From contig QXXF01000001.1 in NCBI GenBank assembly GCA_009911365.1, positions 310,001-374,000 of the forward strand: DNA of 64,000 nucleotides. The letters are read 5' to 3'. The notes below the pieces were generated by a model. It had not been told where the DNA came from. It ran no database searches and worked only from the letters and a program-made list of their open reading frames with translations. This DNA is from Clostridiales bacterium (GTDB taxonomy: Bacteria > Bacillota > Clostridia > Peptostreptococcales > Anaerovoracaceae). A program made the translations under genes and the position numbers. Below are positions 31,946-40,880 of the stretch, in pieces; position 1 is the stretch's first letter; each line of letters starts with the position of its first letter.

Positions 31946-33519
31946 TTGCTTAATATCAAAGCCATCCGCTCTGGTCTGAATATCCGCGGATCCATTTCTT
32001 TTAGATCTAGAGAGATCACTGGCCGGAATTCCATCTTTGCCAGAACGTCCTGTTCAAGGTCCACGCCAGGCGCGATCTCGATCAAGGTCAGCCCTGCTCG
32101 GGTCAGTTGGAACACGGCCCTTTCCGTAATGTAAAAGACCTTTTGCGTGCCCTTTGACACCGAATAATCGCCGGAAAATGTGATATGACCCACCTGCTCT
32201 TTGAACTTGATCTTTGTTCCATCTTCCAGAACCCGCAGCTTGCCGTCTTCAATGCGGATATCGCTCTTCCCCGCAGTGAAGGTGCCTAAAAAGCAGACAG
32301 TCTTCGCACCTTGGGTGATGTTGATGAATCCGCCTGGTCCCGTGACTTTCCCCGCGAACCTGGACACGTTCACATTGCCCCGCCTATCGATCTCTGCGGC
32401 TCCCAGCGCAGCAAAGTCAATGCCTCCACCATCATAAAAGTCAAAGATATCCGGCTGTTTCAAAATCGCCTCTGGATTGTAAGCCGCCCCCGTGGCTAGC
32501 CCCGCGGCGGGAGCGCCCCCCGTTACCCCTGATTCAATGCTGGAGCAGATCTTGTCAATCAATCCCTCTTCGTTGAGCACATCAGAGACATGCATCGGGA
32601 TGCCGATGCCCAGGTTGATGAAATCACCAGCGGACAATTCAAAAATACTCCGTCTGCATATGGCCTTTTGGATATTTAAAGGCATGGTCTCCATACGATC
32701 CAGAGAGACTTTCTCATCTCCGCACCAGGAAGGGACGGGCCGGGAGTCACCGATAAAGTGCTGCCCCGTGTTTTCCGGGCTTCCCACTATCACATAATCC
32801 ACCAAAGACGAAGGGACCGTCACCATCTGCGGGTGAAGCGCTCCGTGCTCTACTACCTCGTCTACCTGCACCATGACAATACCGCCAGAGTTCTTGGCCG
32901 CCGCCGCCATCTCAAATTGTTCGATGTGAATGGCTTCCTTTTCTATGGAAACATTTCCCTTCATGTCAGCTTTACTGCCTTTGATCAGCGCCACATCCAG
33001 AGGGAACGCAGGATAAAACAGATATTCTTCGCCCCGCAGTTTCGTCAACTCCACGATGGTTTCCTGGCTCTCCTTCGCAGCTTCGTTGATCCTGCCTCCG
33101 TCCACTCGGGGATCGACAAACGTTTTCATGCCCACCTGACTGATGATGCCCGGCCTATGGGAAGCAATGGCCCGCATCATATGTGACAAAACACCTTGCG
33201 GCATCATGAAAGTGGGAAAGGCGTTGTCCATGATCAGGGGGTACAGCTTTGGTGCCAAACTCAGGTTGCTGCACAAAAAGCGGCGCATCAAGCCCTTGTG
33301 CGCAAAATGGTTGATACCGCGGTTCTTTCCGTCACCGCCCAACCCCGCGATGTTCACTACGGAAAGATCCCGCGGATGGCCTTCACGAACAAAGCGATCT
33401 TCGATTTCACCCAGAATGTCGTCTGCCAGGCAAAAACCAATAAAACCATCAATCGCAACTGTGGCGCGATCTTGTATCAGCTCTGCCGCTGCTTTGGCAT
33501 TGATAAAATTTACAGACAT
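31942..33519 (-). CDS. Acyl-CoA:carboxylate CoA-transferase (propionate CoA-transferase type)
   Basis: 525 residues with fused alpha and beta halves, as in Pct/YdiF. Alpha half: ATVAIDGFIGFCLADDIL and 'NIAGLGGDGKNRGINHFA'. Beta half: the catalytic Glu in SSIESGVTGGAPA, then 'NLGIGIPMHVSDV' and 'VTGPGGFINITQGA'. It moves CoA between acyl-CoA and acetate or propionate, giving the thioester needed for fermenting lactate, 3-hydroxybutyrate or similar acids. ATG 33519 has AAGGTGG upstream. It is the last gene of a permease - crotonase - CoA-transferase operon. Confidence 0.9.
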   Translation of the reverse strand: MSVNFINAKAAAELIQDRATVAIDGFIGFCLADDILGEIEDRFVREGHPRDLSVVNIAGLGGDGKNRGINHFAHKGLMRRFLCSNLSLAPKLYPLIMDNAFPTFMMPQGVLSHMMRAIASHRPGIISQVGMKTFVDPRVDGGRINEAAKESQETIVELTKLRGEEYLFYPAFPLDVALIKGSKADMKGNVSIEKEAIHIEQFEMAAAAKNSGGIVMVQVDEVVEHGALHPQMVTVPSSLVDYVIVGSPENTGQHFIGDSRPVPSWCGDEKVSLDRMETMPLNIQKAICRRSIFELSAGDFINLGIGIPMHVSDVLNEEGLIDKICSSIESGVTGGAPAAGLATGAAYNPEAILKQPDIFDFYDGGGIDFAALGAAEIDRRGNVNVSRFAGKVTGPGGFINITQGAKTVCFLGTFTAGKSDIRIEDGKLRVLEDGTKIKFKEQVGHITFSGDYSVSKGTQKVFYITERAVFQLTRAGLTLIEIAPGVDLEQDVLAKMEFRPVISLDLKEMDPRIFRPERMALILSK

Positions 33520-33545
33520 GATTTCCACCTTTCTCATGAATGGAC

Positions 33546-34322
33546 TCATCGATTTTTGAAAGTAACGTTCTTTTCTTTACGCAGAAAACCACCCATGCCG
33601 ATTTTCTGATCTTCTGTTTCAAAGAGCCTGCTGAACACTTCCCGCTCAAAATGACAGCCTTCTTCTATGCTGGATACATTGGAAAAGGCAATGGCTTTTT
33701 TCGCTGCCCGAATGGCGATGGGCCCGTTCTTTCCAATGGCATCCGCGATTTGAAAGGCTGCGTCCATCAGATCCTCCGCAGGGACGATCCGGTTCACCAG
33801 GCCAATATTCAGAGCCTGCCGCGCATCAATGACATCAGCTGTGAAGATCAGCTCTTTGGCCATGCCCTCGCCTACGATCCGGGGAAGGCGCTGCGTCCCG
33901 CCCGCGCCGCAGATGACCCCTAGGCTGGTTTCCGGCAGTCCCAGTTTCACGCTTTGAGAGGCCAGACGAATATCGCAGGCCAAGGCCAGTTCCAAGCCGC
34001 CGCCCAGAGCATAGCCGTTTATGGCAGCGATCACTGGGATTTTCATGTTTTCCAAACGCAGGTTCAGTCCGCTTCCCAGCGCTGACCATTCCATGATGGC
34101 CGCCCTGTCCTTTTCGTACATTTCAGCGATGTCAGCCCCGGCAATAAAAGCTTTCCCCGTACCTGTCAGAATCAATACGTATACGTCTTCATCCTGCTCC
34201 GCCTGATCCAGCGCATTGTTGATTTCTTGGATAAAGGCCGCGTTGAGCGCATTCAGATCAGCGGCTTTGTCCAGCGTGATCAGGCCAGTGTGCCCTCTTT
34301 TTTCATATCGAACATTTTCCAT
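33546..34322 (-). CDS. Enoyl-CoA hydratase/isomerase (crotonase) family protein
   Basis: 258 residues, normal length. Oxyanion-hole segments GKAFIAGADIAEM and 'NGYALGGGLELALACDIRLAS', and 'LGVICGAGGTQRLPRIVG' with Glu in LPETSLG (about 125) and a Cys-Gly-Ala-Gly-Gly loop where crotonase has its second catalytic Glu nearby. It probably hydrates crotonyl-CoA-type substrates or dehydrates 3-hydroxyacyl-CoA. In the operon it acts between the CoA-transferase and central metabolism. AAAGGGA site; 26 bp before the CoA-transferase. Confidence 0.9.
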   Translation of the reverse strand: MENVRYEKRGHTGLITLDKAADLNALNAAFIQEINNALDQAEQDEDVYVLILTGTGKAFIAGADIAEMYEKDRAAIMEWSALGSGLNLRLENMKIPVIAAINGYALGGGLELALACDIRLASQSVKLGLPETSLGVICGAGGTQRLPRIVGEGMAKELIFTADVIDARQALNIGLVNRIVPAEDLMDAAFQIADAIGKNGPIAIRAAKKAIAFSNVSSIEEGCHFEREVFSRLFETEDQKIGMGGFLRKEKNVTFKNR

Positions 34323-34335
34323 AATTCCCTTTCCC

Positions 34336-35643
34336 TCAGCCTAAGATCATACTGATCGGCAGGGCCACCAAGAATGTGGATGCGATCGGTACCACGAGAC
34401 AGGTGATAAAATTATATTTGTACGATAACTTGTGGGTGGTATGGCAGATTGCGAACACGGATACGATGGAGCCATTCCATGGCAGAGAATCTAGGCCTCC
34501 GCATCCATCCGCGCAAAGCCTATGGATAAATTCCAAATTATAGCCCTGCGCTCCATATTCCATGAAAGTGTCGCCCAAGGTTTCGTACATCAGGGAGATC
34601 CCGCCGGAAGCAGAGCCCAAAATTCCAGCGAAAATATTGGATCCCACCGCTGCTACAAGGTATGGGTTGGCATCGGAATTCAGCAGCACTTGAGTCGCGA
34701 ATTCGTAAAAAGGCGTGCCTTTTGCCACGGAGCCAAAACCTACGATAATCGCTGTGTTCATAATGACAGTGATGGAGGTGATGGCCGCAGAATTGAACAG
34801 GTCCAGCATTTCTGGCTTCGGAAGGTGCTTCCAGAATAAAATCAGTGCCAAAGCGATACCCATCAGCAGACAGTAGATAATATCCAGTTCTGTCACATTA
34901 AAGACGATCAGCACAAAAGCGATCGGCACTACGGATGCCAAGCCATTTGGCGCGTCTGTCTCGGTTTCCACCCGTTTTACGCCTTCTGGCCACTGGAAAT
35001 GCTCTCCTTTCAGGCGGGCCTTCTTGCACGCCCGATTCATGAACAGCACCGCAGCCACAGCCATGACCGCCGCACTGGTCATCCCAGGGAGTAGCCCTGC
35101 GTAAGATGGCGTTCCCAGGTATTCCATGGATACGATGTTCGGGATCTGGGGCGTGAAAGGACCGGTCATAGCAAAGGTCCACATGCCTGCGCAGACGATG
35201 CCTGGCAGCAAATAGGTGGGCAGGTCCGCGTCTTCAAACAGCTTTAGGGCGATGGGATACACGGAGAAAATAATGACAAAGCTGTTGATTCCTCCGTAGC
35301 TTAAAATCGCCGCTGGAATCATGCAGGCCAGCATGCAGTGTTTTGTGCCTAGTTTTTTAGAAATCATAGAGCCGATCTTCGCAGCCGCACCAGAGTTCTG
35401 GTAAATGTTTCCGAAGATGTTCCCCAACAGGAAAATAAAAAAGTAAGAAGTAAAAAATCCGGTTACGCCTGATAGGTAGGTTTCGGTCGTGCCCTCAAAC
35501 ACAGGGATCTGACTGGTAAAGCAGACTAAAATGGCCGCCAAGGGTCCTACTAAAAGCGGCGTGACCCTCTTGAAGATCAGGATCGCCATGCCTGCTAACG
35601 CACCAAAGAGCCCAAGGGCCGAAATCAGTATTGTTGTGTCCAT
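34336..35643 (-). CDS. GntP-family organic acid permease
   Basis: 435 residues with about 12 membrane segments. Family features: FIFLLGNIFGNIYQNSGAAAKIG near residue 70, 'AAILSYGGINSFVIIF', 'GPFTPQIPNIV' and a C-terminal 'DSLPWNGSIVSVFAIC'. GntP relatives carry gluconate, hydroxybutyrate or other hydroxy acids with protons. Next to a crotonase and a CoA-transferase, a short hydroxy or unsaturated acid such as 3-hydroxybutyrate or crotonate is a reasonable but unproven substrate. The start ATG 35643 was chosen because homology begins there. First gene of the operon. Confidence 0.85.
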   Translation of the reverse strand: MDTTILISALGLFGALAGMAILIFKRVTPLLVGPLAAILVCFTSQIPVFEGTTETYLSGVTGFFTSYFFIFLLGNIFGNIYQNSGAAAKIGSMISKKLGTKHCMLACMIPAAILSYGGINSFVIIFSVYPIALKLFEDADLPTYLLPGIVCAGMWTFAMTGPFTPQIPNIVSMEYLGTPSYAGLLPGMTSAAVMAVAAVLFMNRACKKARLKGEHFQWPEGVKRVETETDAPNGLASVVPIAFVLIVFNVTELDIIYCLLMGIALALILFWKHLPKPEMLDLFNSAAITSITVIMNTAIIVGFGSVAKGTPFYEFATQVLLNSDANPYLVAAVGSNIFAGILGSASGGISLMYETLGDTFMEYGAQGYNLEFIHRLCADGCGGLDSLPWNGSIVSVFAICHTTHKLSYKYNFITCLVVPIASTFLVALPISMILG

Positions 35644-35849
35644 TTTACATGTCTCTTTCTTTTCTTCATATGTGGTTGTTTTATCTAATTCTCGTATTAT
35701 AGCATGGCCCAGCGAAAAATTGCAATCATAATGCGATTTTGTGAAGAAGTTCAAGTTTTATGAATTGTTTGTGAATCTTTAGCAATAAGGCTGTCTGGCT
35801 TTATCGCCGCTGAGTTTCAAAGGTCTTTTAGGGGAAAGTTCCGGTTTCT

Positions 35850-36090
35850 CCGCATGCAAAACAGCGGTGGCAAGCCCGCTTTTTCTAAGTATCTAAAACA
35901 TCCTCTCATTTGGTTGATTCTTTTCTCTCTGTTTGGTGAATCGCTTTTTTTACAACCCGCTTAGCACCTTCTATGTTTCCGCTTTCCAGCAGTTCATCGA
36001 GGGCATACAAAAAGAAAATAAATTCATCTCGGTTCATCTCTTCCATCCCAATCTCCTTTCCCCGCTTGCCCGGATATTGAACTCCCTCAG
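35850..36090. repeat. Small-ORF unit, copy 1 (direct repeat flanking the YafY cassette)
   Basis: Related to 37795-38015 in the same orientation. Shared parts are GCGGTG.CAAGCCCGCTTTTT at one end, and at the other a block containing the ribosome site and first codons of a small minus-strand gene (TCAATATC.GGGCAAGC.GGGAAAGGAG as successive short matches). The middle, the coding part, has diverged strongly. Confidence 0.6.
35906..36046 (-). CDS. Small acidic/basic hypothetical protein (46 aa)
   Basis: A short gene starting at ATG 36046 with AAAGGAG seven bases upstream. It reads MEEMNRDEFIFFLYALDELL, then a Lys/Arg-rich amphipathic helix (EGAKRVVKKAIHQTERKE). The ribosome site and first four codons are nearly identical to those of the 41-residue gene at 37843-37968, while the rest differs. 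No family was recognised. The conserved translation start suggests it is really expressed. Confidence 0.55.
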   Translation of the reverse strand: MEEMNRDEFIFFLYALDELLESGNIEGAKRVVKKAIHQTERKESTK

Positions 36091-36418
36091 CTCAATGTTA
36101 TCATATCTCTTTTCTGCGTTTACTTTAAGATATTTTTGTAATAATTGTATGTTTTTTCCTAATCCAACAACTTGTTCTCTCTACATGCGCCCCTGCGAAA
36201 TATCATTCAAATCCGCAACTCAATAAATGCGTCTTTGTGGCAATGTCATTGGGATCAGCCATATTCATTATACCATGGATCGTTTGCGCAGAACATTTAT
36301 TTTACCAGTATATAAATTTTGATACGCACGAAAAAGTCTCCCAAATCGCAATGCCCGTTATAAATCCACAGCTAATGGATTTTAAATTTCTTTTTTGCTT
36401 TTAATAGCGGCCTTACAG
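36047..36418. other. Intergenic region without a recognised gene
   Basis: About 370 bp of AT-rich sequence upstream of the YafY promoter. Short frames are interrupted and lack ribosome sites. No hairpin with a T-run was seen. Confidence 0.4.
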
Positions 36419-36470
36419 TTGACATTGAAACAGTAAATCAGTATCATAAACCCTGACATCTCATGTCAGG
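36419..36470 (+). promoter_or_regulatory. YafY promoter and operator
   Basis: TTGACA (36419-36424), 17-bp spacer, TATCAT (36442-36447). Just after it lies the 19-bp palindrome CCTGACATctcATGTCAGG (36452-36470), placed over the likely transcription start. A similar 19-bp site precedes the next gene (37401-37419). Confidence 0.75.
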
Positions 36471-36505
36471 ATTCAACTGTTATTCTATTGCAAAAGGAGG
36501 AAACA

Positions 36506-37405
36506 ATGATGCGGGAAAGCAGACTCTTTAAAATCGTGTACCACCTGCTCGATCAGGGCCAAACCACGGCACCCGAATTAGCGGAAAAATTTGAAGTATC
36601 GGTTAGAACGATTTACCGAGATATCGATGCGTTGAGCGGTGCGGGCATCCCTGTTTACGCAGAAACCGGCAGAAACGGCGGTATCCATTTGATGCGTGGC
36701 TTTGTACTGGATAAAGCCTTATTTTCTGAAGAAGAGAAGCAGGAAATCCTCACAGCCATGCAAAGCATAAAAACTGTACGGAACATAAACAGCAGCCAGA
36801 CATTACAAAAGCTTTCCGCCATGTTCCACCTCGACTCGGAGGATTGGCTGGAAGTGGATTTTTCCAGATGGGGCAGCAAAGAGTTTGACAATGAAAAATT
36901 TGAATTATTGAAGTCCGCAGTCATCCATCGCAAACAGGTCAAAATCCATTATGCCAATTCTTACGAAGTGATCAGCGAAAGGATCGTGCAGCCATGTAAA
37001 CTCGCTTACAAATCAAGCGCATGGTATTTGAAAGCCTTTTGTACAAAGAAGCAGGGTTGGCGGACATTCAAATTGAATCGCATTTTAGATCTGGAACTTT
37101 TGAGCGAAAGCTTTCCGCACCGAGATTTTCCGAAGCCGCCTGTGGCTCCCCAGAGAGAATACAACCAGATTAAGCTCCGCTTTCCCAGAGAAATGGCATA
37201 CCGCATTTACGATGAGTTCGTTCCAACACAAGTACAAGTACAGGACAATGGTGATTTGGTCGCTTCTGCAAAAATGCCGGAAGACCCGTGGCTCATAGGG
37301 TTTCTGCTATCCTTCGGAACACAAGTGGAGGTGCTGTCACCCACCTATTTGAAAGAGGCTTTAGCAAAAGAAGCGAAATCCATCTATGAAAAAAATAAAC
37401 CTTGA
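36506..37405 (+). CDS. YafY-type HTH/WYL transcriptional regulator
   Basis: 299 residues. The N-terminal HTH_11 domain (ESRLFKIVYHLLDQG, ELAEKFEVSVRTIYRDID, 'TGRNGGIHLM') is followed by a WYL domain (about 140-220, KQVKIHYANSYEV, AWYLKAFCTKKQGWRTFKLNRI) and a C-terminal WCX extension. WYL regulators bind small ligands or nucleic acids. AAAGGAGG precedes two adjacent ATGs (36506 and 36509); the second matches the usual family start. It is autoregulated if the palindrome at 36452-36470 is its operator. Its neighbour is the zinc-ribbon gene with which such regulators commonly pair. Confidence 0.92.
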   Translation: MMRESRLFKIVYHLLDQGQTTAPELAEKFEVSVRTIYRDIDALSGAGIPVYAETGRNGGIHLMRGFVLDKALFSEEEKQEILTAMQSIKTVRNINSSQTLQKLSAMFHLDSEDWLEVDFSRWGSKEFDNEKFELLKSAVIHRKQVKIHYANSYEVISERIVQPCKLAYKSSAWYLKAFCTKKQGWRTFKLNRILDLELLSESFPHRDFPKPPVAPQREYNQIKLRFPREMAYRIYDEFVPTQVQVQDNGDLVASAKMPEDPWLIGFLLSFGTQVEVLSPTYLKEALAKEAKSIYEKNKP

Positions 37406-37419
37406 CATAGGGCGTCAAG
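37401..37419 (+). promoter_or_regulatory. Second YafY-type operator
   Basis: CTTGACATAGGGCGTCAAG is a 19-bp imperfect palindrome (CTTGAC/GTCAAG) overlapping the yafY-type stop codon and containing a TTGACA hexamer. TATATT lies at 37430-37435. Spacing from that TTGACA to TATATT is long (22 bp), so promoter activity might need regulator-induced distortion. Confidence 0.6.
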
Positions 37420-37466
37420 ATATCTCTGCTATATTAAACACACCATAAAAAACGGAGGTAGTAAAC

Positions 37467-37751
37467 ATGAACGAGATGAATCAGAAATTTTGTCAGTGCT
37501 GCGGCATGCCTATGGGAGACACTGATGAACTATGGGGAACCAATGCCGATGGCAGCAAAAATAAGGAATATTGCCAGTATTGTTTTGAAAAAGGCGAGTT
37601 CACGTTTCAGGGTACAATGGAAGAAATGATCGAGACATGCGTGCCCCATATGATCGCCGCTCATCCAAATATGAGCGAAGACGAGGCCAGAAGCGGCATG
37701 CTGGAATGGTTCCCAACACTAAAGCGCTGGAAAAACCGCACCGAGCAATGA
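37467..37751 (+). CDS. Putative zinc-ribbon domain protein
   Basis: 94 residues. FCQCCGMPMGDTDELWG at the N-terminus and 'YCQYCFEKGEFTF' provide two CxxC pairs. The C-terminal 'NMSEDEARSGMLEWFPTLKRW' is typical of the putative zinc-ribbon family found beside YafY/WYL regulators. Function is unknown; the pairing suggests a stress or ligand response. ACGGAGGT site before the ATG. A strong terminator follows. Confidence 0.85.
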   Translation: MNEMNQKFCQCCGMPMGDTDELWGTNADGSKNKEYCQYCFEKGEFTFQGTMEEMIETCVPHMIAAHPNMSEDEARSGMLEWFPTLKRWKNRTEQ

Positions 37752-37766
37752 TAAATGGATAAACTG

Positions 37767-37796
37767 AAAACCAGGCTGTGCTGGCAGCCTGGTTTT
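37767..37796 (+). terminator. Terminator of the zinc-ribbon gene
   Basis: AAAACCAGGCTG (37767-37778) / CAGCCTGGTTTT (37785-37796) with a 6-nt loop and Ts at the end of the stem. A second weaker hairpin with Ts (GCGG...CCGC, 37799-37820) follows. Confidence 0.88.
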
Positions 37797-38015
37797 CGGC
37801 GGTGACAAGCCCGCTTTTTTGTTATCTTTATGTACGACCGATTTATTCGCTCGGTTTTTTACTCCCGGTAATATACCGGATGCAGTCTAAAATCTCCGCC
37901 TCTGTGTGACCGTGTTTTTCCAGCCACTCTATCAACCTGTTTACTGTTACCCGTTCCATCTCTTCCATCCCAATCTCCTTTCCCTGCTTGCCCAGATATT
38001 GAGTCACCCCTTTGA
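37795..38015. repeat. Small-ORF unit, copy 2 (direct repeat flanking the YafY cassette)
   Basis: Partner of 35850-36090, same orientation. The translation-start block is nearly identical and the coding middle is divergent. Confidence 0.6.
37843..37968 (-). CDS. Small hypothetical protein (41 aa)
   Basis: Starts at ATG 37968 behind AAAGGAG, in the same context as the gene at 35906-36046. It reads MEEMERVTVNRLIEWLEKHG, then HTEAEILDCIRYITG. This second half looks like a compact two-helix unit. A GTG 11 codons upstream is also in frame (TQYLGKQGKEIG). No family with known function was recognised. Confidence 0.55.
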   Translation of the reverse strand: MEEMERVTVNRLIEWLEKHGHTEAEILDCIRYITGSKKPSE

Positions 38016-38091
38016 CTCAATTTTATTATACTGGTTTTTTATTACTCTTCAGCCTTTTTTGTAAATTTATAGTTTTATTTACATATTGCGA

Positions 38092-39216
38092 CTACACGCC
38101 AAACGTTTCGGCCGCTTTCCCCATGGTCTCCGGGATATTCAAATGCTGCGGACATTTCTCTAGGCATGCCCCGCAGCCTACGCAATCTGAACCGTGCTTG
38201 GCCATCCAGTTGATATACTCAAACGCTGTGTTTGGATTTTGCTCATACACGTTCCAGTCATTATAATAATTGATGATCTTATAAATCTCCAGTTTTTGTG
38301 GGCAAGGCATGCAATATTGGCATGCGGTGCATGGATATGGAATCAGACGGTTATATTCCTCTGCCACCTGATCGATCAGCGCCGCTTCTTCAGCTGTTAA
38401 TTCCGCCACATCTTCCTTAGATAGGATCTCAATATTCTGTTTCAACTCTGATTCTCTCCCCATGCCGCTGAGCATCAGCGTGACCTCTGGTCGATTCGCC
38501 AGCCATTTGAAGGCCCACTCCGCAGGAGATTTCTTGATCGGACAGGCATCGAAAATTTTCTGGACAGATGGCGGGATTGCCGCGACTAGCCGCCCTCCTT
38601 TCAGCGATTCCATGATAACCACGCCTAGGCCTTTGGATGCTGCGTATTCTAGCCCTTTCACTCCAGCTTGGAAATATTGGTCCATGTAATTCAACTGAAT
38701 CTGGCAGAAATCCCAGTCATATGCGTCCACCACTTCTTGAAAGCATTCAAAGGTATCGTGAAAGGAAAAGCCAATATAACGGATCTTGCCCTGCGCCCGC
38801 ATTTCCTCCAGAAACGGCAAAACCTCCAGTTTCTTGGCTCGCTTCCACAAAGGCGCACTGACATTATGGACCAGGTACATGTCAATGCGATCCACTTCCA
38901 GTCGTTCTAGCTGCGTGTCGAACATTCGCCTGATGTCTTCCTTGTCTTTAGCCAGCCAGACTGGCATCTTATCTGCCAGCAAAACTTTTTCACGATAGCC
39001 GTCTTTCAAGGCTTGTCCCACGACTCTCTCGCTGTCTCCTTTATGATACGTATAAGCGGTATCCACGTAATTTACGCCCGCGTCAATAGCACCGCGAATC
39101 AGCGCAATGGACTTTGCCGCATCCACGCTTTCATCCTCCCCCAGAGGAAGACGCATGCACCCCATCCCCAGCAGGGATGTCTGTTCATTGATTTTGGGAA
39201 ATGTCCTGTATCGCAT
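38092..39216 (-). CDS. Aldo/keto reductase with C-terminal 4Fe-4S domain
   Basis: 374 residues. AKR barrel: LLGMGCMRLPL, catalytic Asp-Tyr in 'VNYVDTAYTYHKGDSE', Lys in LADKMPVW and His in YLVHNV. The C-terminal ~85 residues hold CTACQYCMPCPQ and 'CVGCGACLEKCPQHL', a ferredoxin-like cluster domain. This fused class is common in anaerobes; the cluster may replace or assist NADPH in electron transfer. AAAGGAG site. The pyrophosphatase gene ends 14 bp before it, so the two may be one transcript. Confidence 0.9.
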   Translation of the reverse strand: MRYRTFPKINEQTSLLGMGCMRLPLGEDESVDAAKSIALIRGAIDAGVNYVDTAYTYHKGDSERVVGQALKDGYREKVLLADKMPVWLAKDKEDIRRMFDTQLERLEVDRIDMYLVHNVSAPLWKRAKKLEVLPFLEEMRAQGKIRYIGFSFHDTFECFQEVVDAYDWDFCQIQLNYMDQYFQAGVKGLEYAASKGLGVVIMESLKGGRLVAAIPPSVQKIFDACPIKKSPAEWAFKWLANRPEVTLMLSGMGRESELKQNIEILSKEDVAELTAEEAALIDQVAEEYNRLIPYPCTACQYCMPCPQKLEIYKIINYYNDWNVYEQNPNTAFEYINWMAKHGSDCVGCGACLEKCPQHLNIPETMGKAAETFGV

Positions 39217-39230
39217 AATTGAACTCCTTT

Positions 39231-40880
39231 CTACTGCCGCAATGTCTCCGCCAAGGATGGAATCAGCTGCTTTTTCCGAGAAACAACGCCGTCCAGTTGA
39301 AGCGCATCAACATCCTCTGCCAGGGAAAACGATTCTATGACCAGCTCTCTGGAACCCGCACCGCGGCAAAGCAATTCCGTGCGGCTCTCGATGATGTTGG
39401 TCAGCATCAAAAATACCATGTTCAGATTCTGCTTTTCTAAAATCGTATCCAAATATGGCTCCGCTGTTTTCTTGATTTCCTGTAATTCCGCATCGTTCAT
39501 AGAGTTAATCTGGCCTACACCGAACTCTGTTTCTTCAATAGAAAACTTCTTGAAATCCTGGAAACAAATCTCTTCCGGTGTTTTGTTCTGAAGGCTGGAG
39601 CCCGCCTGGAACATGGCTGCGGCCAGCTCTTGGATATCAATGTTCGCCAGCTTCGCCAACTTCTCGCAAGTTGCCTGGTCCACTGCTGTGCAGGTAGGCG
39701 AGCGGAACATTAGTGTATCAGAAATGATCGCACATGTCAGAAGGCCAGCAATGGCTGGGCTTGGCTGGATTCCCGCCTCTTCGTACATCTGAGTGATGAT
39801 CGTGGCTGTACATCCTACTGGCTGATTGCGGAAATACACCGGCCCCATGGTTTCAAACCCGCCCAGCCTATGATGATCGATGATTTCCAGGACATCCGCC
39901 TGTTCGATCCCATCGATGGCCTGAGTGGTTTCATTATGGTCCACTAAAATCACCTGTTTCTTGTCCATGTTCAGCAAGCGCCTGCGGGAAACAAGACCTG
40001 CGTACATGCCTTTTTTATCAATGACCGGAAAATTGTGGAACCTGTTCTGAGACATGATCTCCTGTACCTCTTCCACAGGATCAGTCAGCTGGAAGGTCAA
40101 AAGCTGCTCCGCTGTCATAAAATACCTAACCGGAATGCTCTGATTGATCAGACGTGCGACGGTAAAGGTATCATATGGCGTGCTGATGATGGTACACTTC
40201 CGTTCAGAAGCCAACTTGCGGATGGTCTTTGTCGGCTCTGTGCCTTGACACATCACAAGACAGCTGGCACCCAGCTCAATGGCACAGAAATGAGTTTCAT
40301 AACGATTCCCCAAGATGACCAAATCATCTTCCTCAATGAACTCTTCCATCAAATCCGGACTAGAAGTGGCAATGGTGACTTTTCCCTTTTCAAAGATGCG
40401 CTCTGGATCGCCGCATATGGTGACCCCGTTCAAGGTCTCAGCGATGCTGCGATATTTTGTCCGTGCGTCTGATAGGACCTGGCTGTCGCAGTCATCCATA
40501 TAAGACTGGGCAATGTCCGTGATGGAAATGATGCCCTCCAACTGCCCCTCTGACAGGACTGGCACGGAGCGTGTGTTCTGCCTCTGCATCAAGTCCCATG
40601 CGTGTTTGATGGATTCATCGCTTTTAATCCCCGGAGTTCGATTGATCTCCATGTCCCGCACTTCTTGCCTAACTGTCACCAGGTATTTAGGCGCATCCAC
40701 ACCAAAACGGTCCAGCACATATTGGGTTTCTTCGTTGACTCTGCCAGCCCTGCATGCCAAATAGTTTTCGCCTGTAATCTGTTGTTTCAAGTCTGTATAA
40801 GCAATCGCTGAACAAATGGAATCCGTGTCTGGGTTGCGGTGACCGATCACATAGACTTGCTTTTCAGCACTTTCCTTCAT
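39231..40880 (-). CDS. ppaC: Manganese-dependent inorganic pyrophosphatase with CBS and DRTGG domains
   Basis: 549 residues. DHH family: VIGHRNPDTDSICSAIAY, DHNET and 'IIDHHRLGGFETM', with C-terminal DHHA2 (about 430-545). Between the two DHH parts are CBS motifs (SIKHAWDLMQRQNTRSVPV and 'VEEVQEIMSQNRFHNFPVI') and a DRTGG segment. This matches CBS-PPases regulated by adenine nucleotides. It hydrolyses PPi in the cytoplasm. ATG 40880 overlaps the TGA of the GGDEF gene as ATGA; a start at 40892 is also in frame. Confidence 0.92.
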   Translation of the reverse strand: MKESAEKQVYVIGHRNPDTDSICSAIAYTDLKQQITGENYLACRAGRVNEETQYVLDRFGVDAPKYLVTVRQEVRDMEINRTPGIKSDESIKHAWDLMQRQNTRSVPVLSEGQLEGIISITDIAQSYMDDCDSQVLSDARTKYRSIAETLNGVTICGDPERIFEKGKVTIATSSPDLMEEFIEEDDLVILGNRYETHFCAIELGASCLVMCQGTEPTKTIRKLASERKCTIISTPYDTFTVARLINQSIPVRYFMTAEQLLTFQLTDPVEEVQEIMSQNRFHNFPVIDKKGMYAGLVSRRRLLNMDKKQVILVDHNETTQAIDGIEQADVLEIIDHHRLGGFETMGPVYFRNQPVGCTATIITQMYEEAGIQPSPAIAGLLTCAIISDTLMFRSPTCTAVDQATCEKLAKLANIDIQELAAAMFQAGSSLQNKTPEEICFQDFKKFSIEETEFGVGQINSMNDAELQEIKKTAEPYLDTILEKQNLNMVFLMLTNIIESRTELLCRGAGSRELVIESFSLAEDVDALQLDGVVSRKKQLIPSLAETLRQ

